Assembly (NCBI GenBank): GCA_027625915.1
Contig: JANTQA010000073.1
Span: 1-64,000, forward strand
Reading direction: 5' to 3'
DNA: 64,000 nucleotides
Source: Anaeramoeba flamelloides
Lineage: Eukaryota > Metamonada > Anaeramoebidae
The translations under genes were made by a program, and so were the position numbers. Under the pieces are notes generated by a model, which worked only from the letters and a program-made list of their open reading frames with translations, searched no databases and was not told where the DNA came from. Of this stretch, positions 43,632-56,267 are shown piece after piece. Within the stretch, counting starts at the first letter, position 1. Every line of letters begins with the position of its first letter.

Positions 43632-45699
43632 TTTTGTTGTTGTTTAGAATTAAAAAATAAAAAATTTTGTTTGAAATTTGAAAATAATTTTTTGATAAAT
43701 AAATGATTTTATCTTTTGCGAAATTACTTTAAAATAATCTTGAAATTGAAAAGAATGGAATTAAATCCAGAATTTCAAAGAATTTGGAATAAATTTTGAA
43801 GATTAACTCTAATTTCTTTTTGAAAAATTATATTAACCGATTATTGAGAAATAAAGCTTTTAAAATCAATTATGAAACAATAGAACTGGATACCCGTTGG
43901 TTTGTGAAGATATAATTAGGACAGTTAGAGTTATTCTTAATCAAATTGTAAATTTTCAATTTTGGATCAAAGAGAGTTACTTTAAATTTTCCTGATTTGT
44001 GTTTATTCAAACTGATCTCCAGAATAGATCAGTTTTAGTTTTTCCTTTAAATTTTGTTTTATTTTGGATCATTCTTCAAAGCAAATTGATAATTAACGTC
44101 CATTTTAAAAAAGTACAATTAATAGTTTTTTACAAAGATATTGAACAAACACGAGCAATTACTGAAATATTCGTGGGTATTAAGAATGTGAGATTCTATT
44201 CTTTATTGTTTGGTCAAATTTGAATATTTTTGAAAGTAAATCTAAAATTTTTATTAAAAATAATCCAATAATTTTTCGATTTAATTTTACAATATTTTTT
44301 TTTTTATTTATAAATTCACCAACAATTTAATTTTTGAAAAAATTTTTGCTAATAGAAAAGAGAATTAAGAAAGTCAAGTAAAATAACAAAATATGACACA
44401 AGTGAATTTTAAATAACATGTAGCTGTAAAATATATGAACATTTTCAACAAAGTATTTTTGAACTTTTTTCTTACTGGTATTTGAATTAGAAATGGGAAA
44501 ATACTTTCACTCCATTTTTCCTGATTTGTCTTCAATAAAAAGAGTTTTCTCAAAGAAATAGGTAGCAATTTGGGATACTTTGTGACAAAAATGAAATTGA
44601 AAAGTAGAAAGATAGTGAAAATATTTCCCTTTTGTAATTCAAAAACCAGTAAAAACTTGAAATCATGAACTGTAAAAACGGTTCTAAGGTATTTGTTGTA
44701 GTGACTCTTGATAATTGAAAACAAAAACTTGCTTTACCCATCACTCAATCATTTTTTATTCTTTATTCTCTAACATACTTTCATATTGTTTTGACAGTCC
44801 AAACAATTTTCAAGAATGTGTTGATGAAGGCTTATTTTTTACAAATTGATCTCTTTCGAGAATGATTACTTTTCAAGTGATCGGAAGATAAATATATAAT
44901 ACACCAAAAGCACTTAAACTTTTTTCTATGTTATTTCTTGATTAGACCGAAATTCCAAACAAAAACCACCCAAGACTTTCTAAAAATAAATAAAAAAAGA
45001 AAACAAAAAATAAACAAGAAAAAGAATTCGAAATTTCTGAACTATTGTTGATCTAGAAGTAGCCAGAAACCCACCAAAGCTTGAACACATTTTAATCCGT
45101 TGATTCAAAAATTTATTAATTTATTATTTCAATCAGCATGGATAAGAAAAAATTCGATCTAGAAGCCCTAATCAACCAGGGAATTTCAAACAATAATACT
45201 TCTATCCAAAAGATCTTCAACATTTTAGCTTTTTTTATTTGATAAAGAACAAAATCTCAAACAAAAGCCACATAATGCTTTTCAAAAATAAACCTAATAA
45301 AGAAAAAAAAAAGCAAAAATAACAAAAAGGGAAAAATAACAAAAAAGAAAAACGATTACAAAAAAGAATTTTAATGAGAAAAGATAGAAAGGATACTCAC
45401 ACATGATTTTTTATACACTGGCGTTCGTCGAAAAATCGAATTAACAATATTTCCTTTTCATTTTGCAAAATACTGCCAATTGTACATAAAAAAGATCTAA
45501 ATTTTCATTCACCATTCCAAAAAAAATCACATCAACCCAATAATTCAAATAAATCACCAAAGCCCCCAATTCTAAAAAGGAAATTAATAATTTATCCTGG
45601 TTTTAAGTATTAAAAATTCGAAATGTAACATGATTTTAAAATCTTTTTTAATGGAAAGCTGAATGAAAATTTTATCACATTTATTTTGCAAAAAACAGT
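43632..45699. other. AT-rich spacer with fragments of dispersed repeats
   Basis: Contains a half copy of the ACTGGTATTTGAAT hairpin repeat at about 44475-44530. Several reading frames of 60-116 codons occur but are hydrophobic or low-complexity and carry no recognisable motif, so I do not call genes here. Confidence 0.5.
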
Positions 45700-46270
45700 A
45701 TTATCTTAATTGTACTGGTGTACGAAGCAAGCCCCATTCCAAAAATTTGGACTGCACCCAAAATCAAAAATAGTCAAAAAAAAACACAATTTATTATATT
45801 TTTCCAAACATAATATAAAACCACATCTAATTGAACTGAGTATTAATGTTTTTATATATAATCATTTTCATCCAAATAAAAGAAAAAAATATAAAACCAA
45901 AAAATTAAAACAGGTGTGTCCAAAATAATGAAACGAGAGGAACAAAAAATGAATGGGTAAATTTGTTGAAATTTCACCAACAATTGTTGATTGATCAAAT
46001 GAAAAGACAACATCTACCAATTTTATGTGGATTTTTCCAATTTAACAAACTCAACTCTAACCTTCTATCGACCATCGAAAAAAAAATTTAGAATCATACG
46101 AAACAAATTATGTAACTCAAAAAAAGGAAATTAAAACAAAATCGAAAATAGACAAAAAATGAAATGGTTTGTAAAATCAAAATTATTTCCAAATTGAATT
46201 TAAAGTGTATTACTGTTATTCTTACAACAGTTTAAACTGTGTCCAATTTTTTGGAATTTAGTTTATAAAT
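45700..46270. repeat. Tc1-like relic (inverted relative to 37811-38450)
   Basis: The right part contains AAACTGTGTCCAA, the reverse of the Tc1-terminus-like block at 37.84 kb. The interior has the segment around CATCTACCAATTTTATG and CAACAATTGTTGATT, which reappears inverted at about 38.0-38.1 kb. No intact transposase. Confidence 0.55.
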
Positions 46271-46529
46271 GCGAATTTTATTTTCACTTCAACTCATTTT
46301 CTTTTTACTAATATATTTCATGGTTCTTATGTTGTAATTTTTGATTTCTATTTATATATTTGTGCCTTTTTTATCTGCTCAATGGGTAAACTACCAATCC
46401 TAAACAAACGGAATATTGGGGAATTGAAAAAAGATAATTGATTGTAATTAGCTCAAATTTAAATTTCAAATACCAGAAATAAACTAGATCCATTTTTCAG
46501 TTCTTATTGACTGTGATTCCAATTTACTG

Positions 46530-47110
46530 TATTGTCTAAAAAGCCTTTTGATCCAATATAAATCCCAATTCAAAAATTTGAAACACATCAAACTTTAATT
46601 TTTGAAAAAAAAAAAAATTCTTATTTAATAAATTCTCAAAGAAATACCAAATTAAAACCATTCACTAATTGACAAGTTAACAATTGTTAATAAATCACAA
46701 TATCCACAAAATAAAAAATAAATTATTATCATTACTAATAAATCAATCGATTTGTTAAAAATTTTTAAATAAGGTATAGCAAAAAAATGCCTTGCAAATT
46801 TATTTAACTTTCATTAGGAATATTGATGGATCAAATGTTTAAATACCATCAACTAATTTTATTTGAATTTTTCTATTTTGACAAACCCCATGCTTACATA
46901 AATAACAATCATTCAAAAAAACCTTTCCCGATCTCATGGCAAAAGATTTGATAATAGGAAAAAAAAAAAAAAATGAATACCTATTTTGATGAAAAAATGA
47001 TTTTCATATTTCAAAATAATAAAAATTATTTCCAATTTGAATGAAATTATATTATTGTGGTTGCTTGAACCATTTTAACTGGGTGAAGAATTTTGAATTT
47101 TAGTTTAATT
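46530..47110. repeat. Dispersed repeat, paralog of 6590-7340
   Basis: Collinear with 6590-7340 except that it lacks the MITE found there at 6871-7067. No coding function seen. Confidence 0.6.
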
Positions 47111-47264
47111 GGGTCGGAAAAAATGTTTATTTTTTTTTATTTTTTATAGAAAGGAGTAATTAAAGAAAAATCATCAAATAAAAAAAAGAGAAGAAGAGAA
47201 ATAATTAAAATATATATATAAAATATATTTATCATTTTCATGACCAAATAGAAACGATTCACTG

Positions 47265-47722
47265 TCGTTAGGTTTTCTAGGATTTGAAAGAATTGAGTAA
47301 AATCCTTGATTTTAGTAAATTCTTTCCAATTCTGATAAACCGTCGTTAGCTTTTCTCAAGTTTTGTATTTATTTGTGAAGTGTTCTAGGTTTTTTTGTGG
47401 TTTTCTATTTTATTTCAAAAAGTAAAAAAAACCTAACGAAAATCTATTGATATACCAAATAAATAGAAAACCCAAAAAAACCTAGAACACTTCACAAATA
47501 AATAGAAAACCTAAAAAACCTAACAAAAATCGATAGATTTGACTCAAATAAAACAGAAAACCTCAAAAAAACCTAGAAAACTTCACAAATAAATAGAAAA
47601 CTCAAGAAAACCCAACGAAAATCGATCAATTGTATAAATAAAATAGAAAACCTCCATAAAACCTAGGCACTCGACGATACTTGACGACACTCTACGACAC
47701 TCTACGGCACTTGACGACACGC
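47265..47722. repeat. Compound repeat: hairpin repeat D plus ~92 bp tandem units
   Basis: 47265-47355 is a unit of hairpin repeat D. From about 47365 a reverse-complementary pair (TGTTCTAGGTTTTTTTG and CAAAAAAACCTAGAAC-like) forms a foldback. 47430-47670 then contains about 2.5 units of ~92 bp, marked by AAATAGAAAACC and CCTAACGAAAATCGAT. It ends in a degenerate array of ACTCTACGACACTTGACGAC-type words (47668-47722). Confidence 0.75.
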
Positions 47723-47879
47723 CACCTGAATACACAGGAGGAGCAAACACCCAATAAAAAGATTATCAATTATAGATAAAAATTCCACATTCCGTGATTA
47801 ATAAAAAATGATTATTTTGTCCTTTTTCTTGATATCATTTACAAAAATGCATAAAGTAAAAAATCTCATAATTTGAATT

Positions 47880-48150
47880 GTTTTTTCCCTTTTTAAGGGA
47901 TTATGGTCTACCAAGGAGAAGCCTAGGATCAAAGTATGTTGTTATTGGGACCTAACCACATTTATGTTACAATGGTTCAAATGTCTCTAAAAAATCGATT
48001 AGTCAAGCAGTAATATTTGTTGATCTCATCAATTAAAAATGATCTAAAGTATTAGTAAAAAACCAACAATTTCAGAATAAAATCTGCATTTTGATATAAA
48101 TTTAAAGGTTGAATTATCAATATTCAGACTACAAAGTCACAAAATATCTT
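47880..48150 (+). repeat. Dispersed repeat (also 23690-23945)
   Basis: Collinear with 23690-23945: AAGGGAT, AAGTATGTTGTTATTG, GTTCAAATGTCT and CAGACTACAAAGT blocks. The remaining 48151-49415 is AT-rich spacer without a supportable gene. Confidence 0.7.
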
Positions 48151-49415
48151 TCATAAATTTTTGGCCAAATGTAGATTAGCTACTAAAAAATTCGTTTTTT
48201 TGAAAAAATTAAATAATTAACCAATAAATTTTTTTGACCAATTATTTCTCAAATCATGGAAATATATTGATTCTACAAGTATCTTCATCAAAAGCAAACG
48301 AAACCAATCAGCCTTTGTGCTTTTATGTTAATGATTATTGAGCTAATCTTTTAAATTAAAAAATTATCAAAATAGTTACTTTTGAGAAGTTCTAAATATA
48401 AATTATTAAATACCAGAATACTGTATTTTGGGTTTGTATTTTTAGATTTGGTAAAGGAATTAAAAAAAATTTTTTTAAAATGAAACTTTTTTTAATAGTT
48501 GATCATTAGAAAAAAATGTAATTATTTATTGTGCAACAAGATTTATAATAGATTTTTTAGAGATACAGAAGCTATGGTGCACTAATATCATTTACTCCCA
48601 ATTACAACATACTTTGATTATAGAGAAATCTATGGTAACACTAACCCCTTGGGGTAGCCTTTGATAACATAAAACAGAGGCAACGATAATTTAATAACTC
48701 GGTAAAAACATTTTGAATTAATTCCCATTTGCGAATTCATAATAAAAAGGATGTTAATATTCAGTTAAAATTAATAAATATGCTTAGAATGGATGCACTT
48801 TTCAAGATTAAAAAAATAAAACAACTAAATAAAAAAAAATCAATCAAAATATAATTGGAAAGGAGAAAAAAATTTTATTCAGAGGAAAATTAGTTATTGG
48901 TGGTTAAAAAAAAATCTTAAAAATTAAAAACATTTAAATTTAAGAATTGAGAAAAATGTGTTTTAAAAGATATGCACAAATAAATATTAAGGAACATTTT
49001 TCAATATTTATATTATTATATATTAACAAAAGTTTCGAAAATGGAAGCCAAATATTGTTTGGAATCATTAAAAGCAGAAATGGAACCACCTCAGTTATAG
49101 CACACGCCACGTCCAAAAGAAAGAAGTCATTCTTGAATCTGACTTTTTTTTTTTAATTTTTTTTAATTTGAAAAATTAAAAAAAAAACATTATTTTCAAT
49201 TAATTTAACAATTAATTGGTTGTTTGAAAATTAGAAATTAACAAAAATAATTAATCGATATTAATAGAAATAATTGATTGTTGTTAATATTTTAATTATA
49301 ATTTTTTATTATTTTTTATTTCGAAAAAAGGGAATTGAAATTTGAATAATATTGTTTGTAATTAAACAATTTTTCACAGCGATAATTTTACATTAAAAGA
49401 ATTGATTTCTTTCTT

Positions 49416-50579
49416 TTAGTTTTTTTTTCGAGTTTTTGAAAGATTCATATTTTTGTTGCCTACCACACAGCGGCTTTGGAGTTGGCTGATTTCATTTTTG
49501 AGTTTTTGGTTTTCGTCTAAAAGGCCTATGAGTTGCTTTTCGACTTTACAGTTTTCATTTTTGATGATGCTTGCTTGTTTCTCAAGAAAGTTGGTATATT
49601 TCTTTTTCTTGTTTCTTGCATTTCGTGCACAGACACGGTCGCGTGCACGCTTGCGTTGCAATTTTTGTTCATTGGACAAATTCTCAATTTCGCTTTTGCT
49701 CATTTTACGGAGCAAAATTTTTTCGTCTTCCTTCATAACAGATTCGGGGATTGTTGAGTGCCTTTTAAGAAACTTTTTTGCTTCTTCAAGAACCCAATCA
49801 AGGTCTTCCATACTAAGAAGTTGTTGTGCGAATTCGGAATTTAAATCAAAAGCCACAGAAATGTCAGAGGGTCTCTTACTTTTTTTTGTTTCGAGATCAG
49901 TAACACTTGTGCTTTTTGGATCTTTTGTGACAGCCGAACAGGGGCTGCCATTCTTCCGATTGCCTTTCGCAGACTTAGATCTTGTCGGACGAGTGATTGT
50001 ACGTGAGATTGTAGCCTTCTTCTTGCTTGATCTAGTTCTCATTCTTCGTGTATTTGAAGCACTGTGCGATTTGGGCTCTTTGAATCGTGGCACAGAAAAA
50101 GCTGAGCTGCTGTCGGAAAGAGAAGTCAATTCTTTTTCCCTTGCGATTTGCTTTTTTGTTTGAGATTTTTGGGTGGTGATTTTTTTTACATTTTTTTTAT
50201 TGCCAGTTGCAGATTTTCCGTTGAAATTTACAATTGACTTTCCAAGACCCTTGCTTTCTTCGTGTTTTGCAACACGAAAAGAAGAGGAACCTTGTAAAAG
50301 ATCGACACTTGTCAAGAAAAAGTCAAGGTCTTTTGAGACTGGACTGAAAGAGCCTTCTTCAAGATTAGCTTCCATAAGTAAAGCTTCGTCCTTTAAAGTG
50401 TCTTCGAGCTCTTTGTTCTTAGCAAAGAGATCTTCGTTGTATGATTCAGAAACAATCCCTATTGTGTTGAACAGATCAGGCGTTTCTTTATCGGTAGTGT
50501 CCAGAAAAATATCACTTCCATTGAAGAGAGGAAAAGAATCGAGTTCATTCAGATCTTCATAAGCGAAAATTAAATTCAT
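49416..50579 (-). CDS. bZIP transcription factor, 387 aa
   Basis: A single-exon frame from ATG at 50579 to TAA. The N-terminal ~100 residues are acidic and hydrophobic (SFPLFNGSDIFLD, LEEGSFSP, DLDFFLTSVDLL), typical of an activation domain. The middle (130-240) is basic and serine-rich. The basic region runs 306-328 (QRKRARDRVCARNARNKKKK) and a leucine zipper follows, with heptad residues L332, I339, V346, L353, L360 and L367. In the canonical basic region N-x7-R, the Arg is R322 but the position of the near-invariant Asn is D314. The zipper is about five heptads and should dimerise. The closest general resemblance is to CREB/ATF6/XBP1-type bZIPs (the KKKKYTNFLE junction); I cannot assign an orthologue. 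Target genes are unknown. The opposite strand shows a long shadow frame. Confidence 0.93.
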   Translation of the reverse strand: MNLIFAYEDLNELDSFPLFNGSDIFLDTTDKETPDLFNTIGIVSESYNEDLFAKNKELEDTLKDEALLMEANLEEGSFSPVSKDLDFFLTSVDLLQGSSSFRVAKHEESKGLGKSIVNFNGKSATGNKKNVKKITTQKSQTKKQIAREKELTSLSDSSSAFSVPRFKEPKSHSASNTRRMRTRSSKKKATISRTITRPTRSKSAKGNRKNGSPCSAVTKDPKSTSVTDLETKKSKRPSDISVAFDLNSEFAQQLLSMEDLDWVLEEAKKFLKRHSTIPESVMKEDEKILLRKMSKSEIENLSNEQKLQRKRARDRVCARNARNKKKKYTNFLEKQASIIKNENCKVEKQLIGLLDENQKLKNEISQLQSRCVVGNKNMNLSKTRKKN

Positions 50580-52379
50580 AAAAAAAATTAGAGTAAAAAA
50601 AAAAATTCACAAAAAAAAATGTTTTTTTTTGGGCATTTTTGTTTTTGTGATGATTTTTCTTTTTTTATTTGGGGTTTGGGTACGAAATTGTTTGTTATAT
50701 CAACAAATTGAGTTTTGATTTTTTGTTTGATTTAAAAAGTTTATTTTTTTTACAAGTATTCAGTTGGATATACTTGAGAAACTCCAAAGAAACATTTGAG
50801 CCTAAAAACCATATTTTATTGACTTCTTATCTTATTTCAACCTTATATTTTTTTTTTCTAACCTGACGTAATTTGGATACTTTTTTATTTTTATGAGAAT
50901 TGGAAGGAATTGACAAGAATAGAATTCTCTTCAAATAGTCCCCACTGAATTTATTTCTTGTTATTCCTTTAAGTAAATGTTCATAATTTTATTTCAATCA
51001 GTAATAATAGTTTTTTATTTTTTCGCTAACTGTGGGTTAATACTTACAGTTTCGACAAATGGTGTCAAAAATTGTTCTTAAACTTCTTTATGATTTAATT
51101 TCTTGATCAAAACAAATATTTTTTATTTATAAGATCCTTTCTCATCAAGGATCACACACAAAATTAGCTTCTTTTTCAGAAAAAACCCAAATAGAATCCA
51201 AAAAAACTTTTTTCAAGAAAAATATAAAGTTTTTCTATTTTATCGTAAAAAAAAAAAAAATTGCTTGGAGGGTCGAGTGATTACTGTGAAAATTTTTTTT
51301 CTGAAATGGAAAAAAATTTTTTAGTAATTTTTATGAGTACCTAACACCAATCAAAAACCAACCAACCTATGATGTACGATCGATCTCCAAAAATCAACAA
51401 CTAAGATGAGGACATTTTTAGAAAAAAGCACCAAAGAGAGACACTCAATTTCCAATTTAGAATGGTTAGAATATACAATTTTGAAAACAACTATGTTAGT
51501 TTTGAAGTGTCTCTCTTTTGCGTTTTTGAGATCTTGATGATTTTTTTTTTCAATTTTTTCATTTTTCAAATGAGACATTTTTATCATAAGAGTATTACAT
51601 AATCCATACTTGGTCAAATTTATCGGGTTACAAAATAACCACAAATCAGTTTAAATCAAATTAAAATAATTGCGAAATTCAAGAAAAGAATTTGTTTTAA
51701 ATTAAAGAAATATAACCATTTAGAAATAGAAAATGAGAAAATATGAATTTTTTTTATTTACAAATTTGATTTTTTGAGAAATTGGGAACTCTTTCAAACT
51801 TATTTTTCTTCGTTGAATTTTTTGTCAAAGAGATCCAATGAAATTCTTTTTTTTGTTATTTCAATTATGTCAACCAAAAGAAGGACTATTTCACAATACC
51901 CCTTTTAGGTCTTAGGCCACCCCTTGAGTATGGAGTATATTCAGGGTAAATGACTAGACCCTTATGGCACTACATGATCTGGAAAAAATTTTTTCAAAAA
52001 AAAAAATTAAACAATTGCTAATTTTTAACTTTTTGATAACTTCACTTATAATAAACATTATTGGTTCATAAAAGATGTTGGATCAAATATTATTTTTTAA
52101 AGATATTTTACAATTTAAGTTCGAAAAATCAGGTTCTATTAAGATTTTTTTCAAATTTAATAGTTAAAAAATTTGATTATTATTTTTCAGAGTTAAGAGG
52201 TTATAATCATACATTTTTAAAGAATTTTAAATTTAATAAATATCTTTCAAATGGATAACTAATTATTTTGACTATTATGGTATTATTTATTGATATAAAT
52301 TGAAAATATTTTTTTTTTGATTTAACGTTAGGTTTTTTTTATTTTTTGAAATAAATAGAATATTTTTTAAATTTTCTTA
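50580..52379. other. AT-rich spacer with a short inverted repeat
   Basis: Only one structured item seen: a 13-14 base inverted pair AAAGAGAGACACT/AGTGTCTCTCTTT at about 51435-51527 with an ~70 base loop. No gene is supportable. Confidence 0.5.
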
Positions 52380-52399
52380 TAATTTCTTAAATAATATAT

Positions 52400-52710
52400 A
52401 AAGCTAGGCACTTGACGACACTCTACGGACTCTGCACATTTGGTATTCCATGATTTGAGAGAACTGAACAAAATCTTTGATTATTCTCTATTCTTTTGAA
52501 TTTTGGAAAAGCTAGGAACTCTACGGACACTTCAAGTTCGGTTTTCTTGAGTTTTCTGTTTATTTGGAAAATCAATAGATTTTGGTCAGGTTTTTTTGAG
52601 TTCGAGAAATTAAAAGAAAATTTTTGAAATTTTCTTTTAATTTCTAAAAATAAAAAAAAACTAAGCACTTAACACACTCTATGGCACTTGATGGTACTTT
52701 GCGGATATCC
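52400..52710. repeat. Hairpin repeat D with ACTTGACG words
   Basis: Contains a repeat D unit (52440-52525, with TTTGATTATTCTCTATTC) preceded and followed by GGCACTTGACGACACTCTAC-type words, then a second foldback around TTGAAATTTTCTTTTAATTTC. Related to 40600-40800 and 47265-47722. Confidence 0.65.
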
Positions 52711-53079
52711 ACAATAATTATCATCAGCGTTTATTTTCCCAGTTTCAGTTTTATTAGATGATTACAATATTTTCATAACGTTATCAATCAAAGTAAATAT
52801 CCCCAAGTTGAATTAAACTAATATTCAATAGTTTATTTGAAATTTTTTACCCAAAAAAATACGTTTTTTTCTAGACTAGAGACTTTTAAAAAAGTTGGTT
52901 ATACTAACAACAATAAATACAATAATATCATGAATTTAAAGTTCTAAAATTGTGATTATATTGTGGATAAACTTTATTATTCAGGATGAAAGATTAAGGA
53001 ATAGCAGTAGTTTGTCTAACTTTTTTTTTTCAATTTTATTTTTTCATGCTAGTATAATATTAGTATTAAAGCAAAAAAT

Positions 53080-53340
53080 ATCCTGTTTTTTTTTTTTCAT
53101 TTTTTTAAATCAACTTTTTTGGATATCTTAGAGTTATAGTTTTGAACCAAGTATTTGACTAGGTTTGAATAGTAGCCACTTATACATTTCAGACAATCTT
53201 TTATCCATGGGGGTTTTAAAAAAGTAGATTGAAAAAAAATTGACAAAAAGAAATGATGATTTTTTGCTTTTTTACAGATACAAGGATTTTAAATAAGTAT
53301 TTTGAGTTTAAAAGGAAAAAATTCAGATTTTGAAAATTAT
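53080..53340. repeat. Dispersed repeat, paralog of 16560-16830
   Basis: Collinear blocks TTATAGTTTTGAACCAAGTA, TACATTTCAGACA and TTTTTGCTTTTTTAC. The following 53341-56026 is AT-rich spacer with no gene that I can support. Confidence 0.65.
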
Positions 53341-56026
53341 TTTTTTAAAAGTCTTTTTTCAAGTATGAAAAAACAGTAATCTATGTTATGTATCAAGTGG
53401 TTCAAAAATTCAGTGAATTTAAAAGGGGCATTATTAAGGAGTTAAAATTCATCATTGCAAGATTCACTAATGGCAGAATTTTTCAAACACAATAGTATGT
53501 AAGTTCAATTGTTTACTAAAAGAAAAGAAAAAAAGAAAGTTTAGTTCATAAATGATCACTTAATGATCATATTTTTTTTTTTTTTTTTGGCAACTGGAGG
53601 GAACGAAACAGACCTTTCTAGCAACTATAGGGCTTGCAATAAAAAAAAATTCAAAAACAATTATGTATCAAAAATAAATCGAAAAAAATAAAAGAACAAA
53701 AGTGTGTAATATAATATTTTTTATTGCCTAAATCAAGATCAAAATTACATGAAAAGATAAGGGTTTATTATTCCATTCCATTTAACTTTTTTTTTTTCAT
53801 TGAGATCTTTATATAAAAAATTTTTGTTTATTTGCTTTTATTTTTTTTGAAATTTTTTTGGATAAAAATTATAAAGAGCTTTTCAAAAAAGTGAAAAAAA
53901 AAAAAAAATATAAAACTCCCAACTTTTTGTTTTTATAACGACACATGTGCTTTAAGGACACTTATCAAAAATTGTTCTTATTTGTATTCAAGTTTAGGAC
54001 TAGTCAAGGATATAGTAAAAAATTTTTTAAAACCGTTGGGTAAATCTAAAAGTAAATTGAAAAAAAATAAATCACACCTGGAAATAGAAAAAAGAAGTAA
54101 AAATCTGATTACTACACAACCAAACTTACTTTTTATACTTTTCCCCAGAATTAATTATTGTTTCCAAGAGTTTGATCTGTTTTTTTTTTCACTTTTCAAA
54201 ATTTCACAATCCAAAATATTTCTAAATCATTTTTTATAAGAAATTATAATGGTTGAAAAAAGATTAAAATCAAATTACAAACTAAATTTAATAATAAATG
54301 TAACCAATTTTATTTTATTTTATTTTTAGATTAAAAAAATTTTTTTTCTAAGATATAGAACTGATTATTAATATCTGAATTTTTTTTTATTATAATAGAT
54401 AAATTCAATAAATTAAATATAATTATTTTCAAAATTTGATTTTTAATGGGAAAATGATTTTGAAATGGGGTTTATATGAATGAAGCTTTCATAAATCCAC
54501 TTTTTTTAACAAATAAAAAACTTAAGTTTTAGAATAAACCATTATCAAACATAAACTTAATTTTTAAAAAATCACAATAAGTATTTTAAACTTAAAAAAT
54601 ATATCTTTATAAATTATAGAAGAGTTAAAATCAATTTTTATTGACTAAAAAACCCTCAAAAAAAAAAAAAAAATTGAATCTTCGTATAAATATGTTAAAA
54701 AATATAAAATTAAACTTAAAAATTAAAGTAATACTATTTAATTTGGTTATTTACACCAATAATCAATTATACAATCACAATTCTTCCAACGTGCTAATAA
54801 CAACACGATGTTTAAAATTATCAATATAATTTATTATTTTTCAATTTTTTTAAAGTTTTTCAAACAAATAGAATAAATCCATATTAATAATCGAAGGGTA
54901 ATAATAAATAAATAAATAAATAAATAATATCAATAACTGATTTTAATATTAGTATTTCATTGTTTTTACTCTTGATATTTGATAAAGATAATTGCACAAT
55001 CCTTTTAATCCAAAGAAATTTTAATAAATATTTGTCAATAAAAGTAATGATACTTTTTTATAATCCTTGATTTTTAGATAAAAATATTTTTCAAACAGGG
55101 ATGCAGACCTCTCAAATCATTAATGTTATTGAATTTGATTGTTCGTAATATAATTATTTATTTATGATTTTCATTGTAATTATTCGTTTTTTGTTATTTT
55201 GTTATTTATAGATATTTAACAGTTGGAAAATGAAAAAGAAAGATAAGGAGAAAACCAATTTGGAAGCAATCAAATAAAATAAAAACGGAAATAGTATCAT
55301 TTTGATTAAAATGGGCTAGATATCGGAATTAGAAAATACATTATTTGATTGGATGTATTGAATCAAGAAAAGAGAAAATAAAGTAAAAAAAAAATACCAA
55401 TAAAAGAACCAGATGAATTGTGGCTTTATCTTGGAAAAGAAAATTTAAAAAACAAAATTTTTACTTGAAAAGTATTTTCTCCAAATACACAGTGTTCTAG
55501 GGTTTTTATTGATTTCATAATTTTAATTCTTTCTAATCTACAAAACAAGATTTCTCATTTCAAATAAATGATCATTACCTTTTCAAATTTTTAATAATAA
55601 TTTTTATTTTTTTGTTTTAATGGGTTTTATAAATATATAGTTGGATTCTATTTTTTCTTTGAAATGGTATTTTATATTTTAGAATAATGCTATAATTGAT
55701 TTGATTCAATTATGAATGATTCTTGAAAATTTTTGTTGCCTTTTATTTGAAAAAGAGTTTATTTTGATTCTTTTTTCGAAAATACTCGATAACTTTTAAT
55801 ATTCTATTTTAATAGCGAATTTCAAGTTTTTATAAGTACTAGTAAAGGTTTATTGATCTCTACCCTCAAAGAGAATAATGTGCCTATATTTTCCATTATT
55901 AATCACAGATTGTGAAATTTTCATCTCTAATCAATAATATTTCTATCTGACTTTTGCCCCCCCTTGGTAATCCAGGGTATGTTTTGTCATTGATTTGGCC
56001 AAACAGGTGATATTATTAAATATATA

Positions 56027-56243
56027 CAACCAGCTCCACTTTAAAGATACAAACGTTGTAGGAAATTTAAGGTCCAAAAAAACTCAAATTATGACAGAAA
56101 AAACTCAAATTAAAAAAGTTTTTTTTGGAATTGTTGTACAACACAAATTATTTTTCAAGGATTTGAATTCTGTGCCATAATTTGAGTTTTTTTGGACCTT
56201 AAATTACTTACAACTTTTGTGACTTAAAAGTGGAACTGACTAT
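56027..56243. mobile_element. Eroded relative of the palindromic MITE
   Basis: Left arm CAACCAGCTCCACTTTAAAG and right arm GTGACTTAAAAGTGGAACTG, with inner AAATTTAAGGTCC/GGACCTTAAATT blocks forming a long hairpin of about 217 bp. The left end is preceded by TA; the right end runs into a (TA)n tract, so its exact limit is uncertain. Confidence 0.8.
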
Positions 56244-56267
56244 ATATATATATATATATATATATAT

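Noticed and set aside
49453-50163. 236-codon plus-strand frame opposite the bZIP gene
   Set aside because: Antisense shadow of a serine/lysine-rich coding sequence; no domain, and the minus strand has a clear bZIP.
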